From an uncultured Mollicutes bacterium (lineage in GTDB: Bacteria; Bacillota_I; Bacilli_A; RFN20; CAG-826): DNA of 15,961 bases. The stretch is from positions 1 to 15,961 of the forward strand of contig URQK01000033.1 in assembly GCA_900549975.1 (NCBI GenBank). Direction: 5' to 3'. Below, piece after piece: positions 15,607 to 15,961 of the stretch (the stretch's first letter is position 1; each line of letters starts with the position of its first letter). The notes under the pieces are model-generated. The model saw nothing but the letters and a program-made list of their open reading frames with translations, was not told the DNA's origin and ran no database searches. Position numbers and translations under genes: made by a program.

Positions 15607-15961
15607 TATTCGTTCTCCTTATCCTCTTCCTCAAAACGGACTGCAATGGAGTTTGCGTGTGCAGTCAGCTGTTCCGATGTGGCAAACTGGATAATGTCCT
15701 TGTGGATCTTCCGGAGTGCTTCTCTGGAATAATACACAATGCTGGATTTCTTAATAAAATCATCTACAGAAAGTGCGGAGAAAAATTTCGCGGTTCCATT
15801 GGTAGGAAGTACATGATTCGGTCCTGCAAAATAATCTCCAAGAGGCTCAGAGCTGTGCTCTCCGATAAAGATCGCACCTGCATTTCGTACTTTCATCATA
15901 TCTTCAAACGGATTCTTTGTGACGATCTCCATATGCTCGGAGGCAATTTCATTGGCTGCTT
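15606..15961 (-). CDS. hisD: Histidinol dehydrogenase, C-terminal part
   Basis: HisD makes the last two oxidations of histidine synthesis, histidinol to histidine. The frame is open to the right edge, giving about 117 C-terminal residues of a ~430-residue enzyme; an internal ATG at 15932 is not the start, since upstream codons continue the family motif. Visible are NEIASEHMEI (usual form NxxAPEHLE, with the catalytic Glu-His pair), LGDYFAGPNHVLPT (with a conserved Asp and the NHVLPT motif), LSVDDFIKK, and LTAHANSIAVRF (with the last zinc-ligand His). GC is about 50% in a counted 60-base stretch, against about 27% in a counted stretch of the adjacent nuclease gene. The sequence resembles Lachnospiraceae-type HisD. 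The stop overlaps the hisB start by 1 bp, as in an ordinary hisD-hisB operon. Confidence 0.93.
   Translation of the reverse strand, partial: AANEIASEHMEIVTKNPFEDMMKVRNAGAIFIGEHSSEPLGDYFAGPNHVLPTNGTAKFFSALSVDDFIKKSSIVYYSREALRKIHKDIIQFATSEQLTAHANSIAVRFEEEDKENE

Noticed and set aside
1..15961. CRISPR arrays, insertion sequences, prophage or riboswitches
   Set aside because: No regularly spaced repeats, transposase or phage genes, or recognisable aptamer leaders were seen; every gap between genes is under 160 bp.

Overview
The window looks like a metagenome-derived contig from an uncultured, anaerobic, low-GC Bacillota, probably in the Erysipelotrichales/RF39-like part of Bacilli. Hand-counted stretches of the body are about 27-33% GC. 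Ribosome binding sites are mostly strong AGGAGG-type, the code is standard (all Trp codons are TGG), lipoproteins are Gram-positive in style, and pyruvate is oxidised by pyruvate:ferredoxin oxidoreductase. Alanine racemase suggests a peptidoglycan wall. The exact taxon is inference.

Layout, left to right. Positions 1-5843 are a minus-strand housekeeping cluster, transcribed uvrA > lgt > trxB > M19 dipeptidase (the dipeptidase runs off the left edge). The uvrA-lgt-trxB neighbourhood recalls the Bacilli uvrA/hprK/lgt/trxB region, with no hprK here. Positions 5901-6703 hold a one-gene unit for a two-helix membrane protein with a bacterial PH domain, with a recognisable promoter and its own terminator. 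Positions 6756-10406 hold nifJ (PFOR) with a clear terminator and a perfect 23-bp interrupted palindrome over its promoter. Divergent from it is alr (10477-11487), which converges on an unrecognised 87-aa gene with 1 bp between them. That small gene sits just downstream of a tRNA-Lys(CUU) gene and its terminator.

Positions 11957 to about 15500 are the accessory and most interesting part: a set of surface nucleic-acid-processing genes, all on the minus strand. They are a staphylococcal-nuclease-type enzyme with OB-fold-like C-terminal regions, a lipoprotein with an Ig-like domain and an OB-fold, a barnase-family ribonuclease lipoprotein with all catalytic residues conserved, and a small lipoprotein sharing the Ig-like domain. 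Together they look like a cell-surface DNA/RNA degradation (nucleotide scavenging or biofilm/competition) module. The lipoproteins would be matured by the Lgt encoded in the same window.

The last ~460 bp (about 15500-15961) do not belong with the rest. GC jumps to about 50%, and the sequence encodes the C-terminus of histidinol dehydrogenase (HisD) followed, through a TAATG overlap, by the first ~35 residues of imidazoleglycerol-phosphate dehydratase (HisB). This is a typical histidine operon order, of Lachnospiraceae-like appearance. HisB then breaks off in frame into the nuclease gene. The simplest reading is a chimeric assembly junction that has removed the nuclease's own start and signal peptide. 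A real recombination event is possible but less likely.
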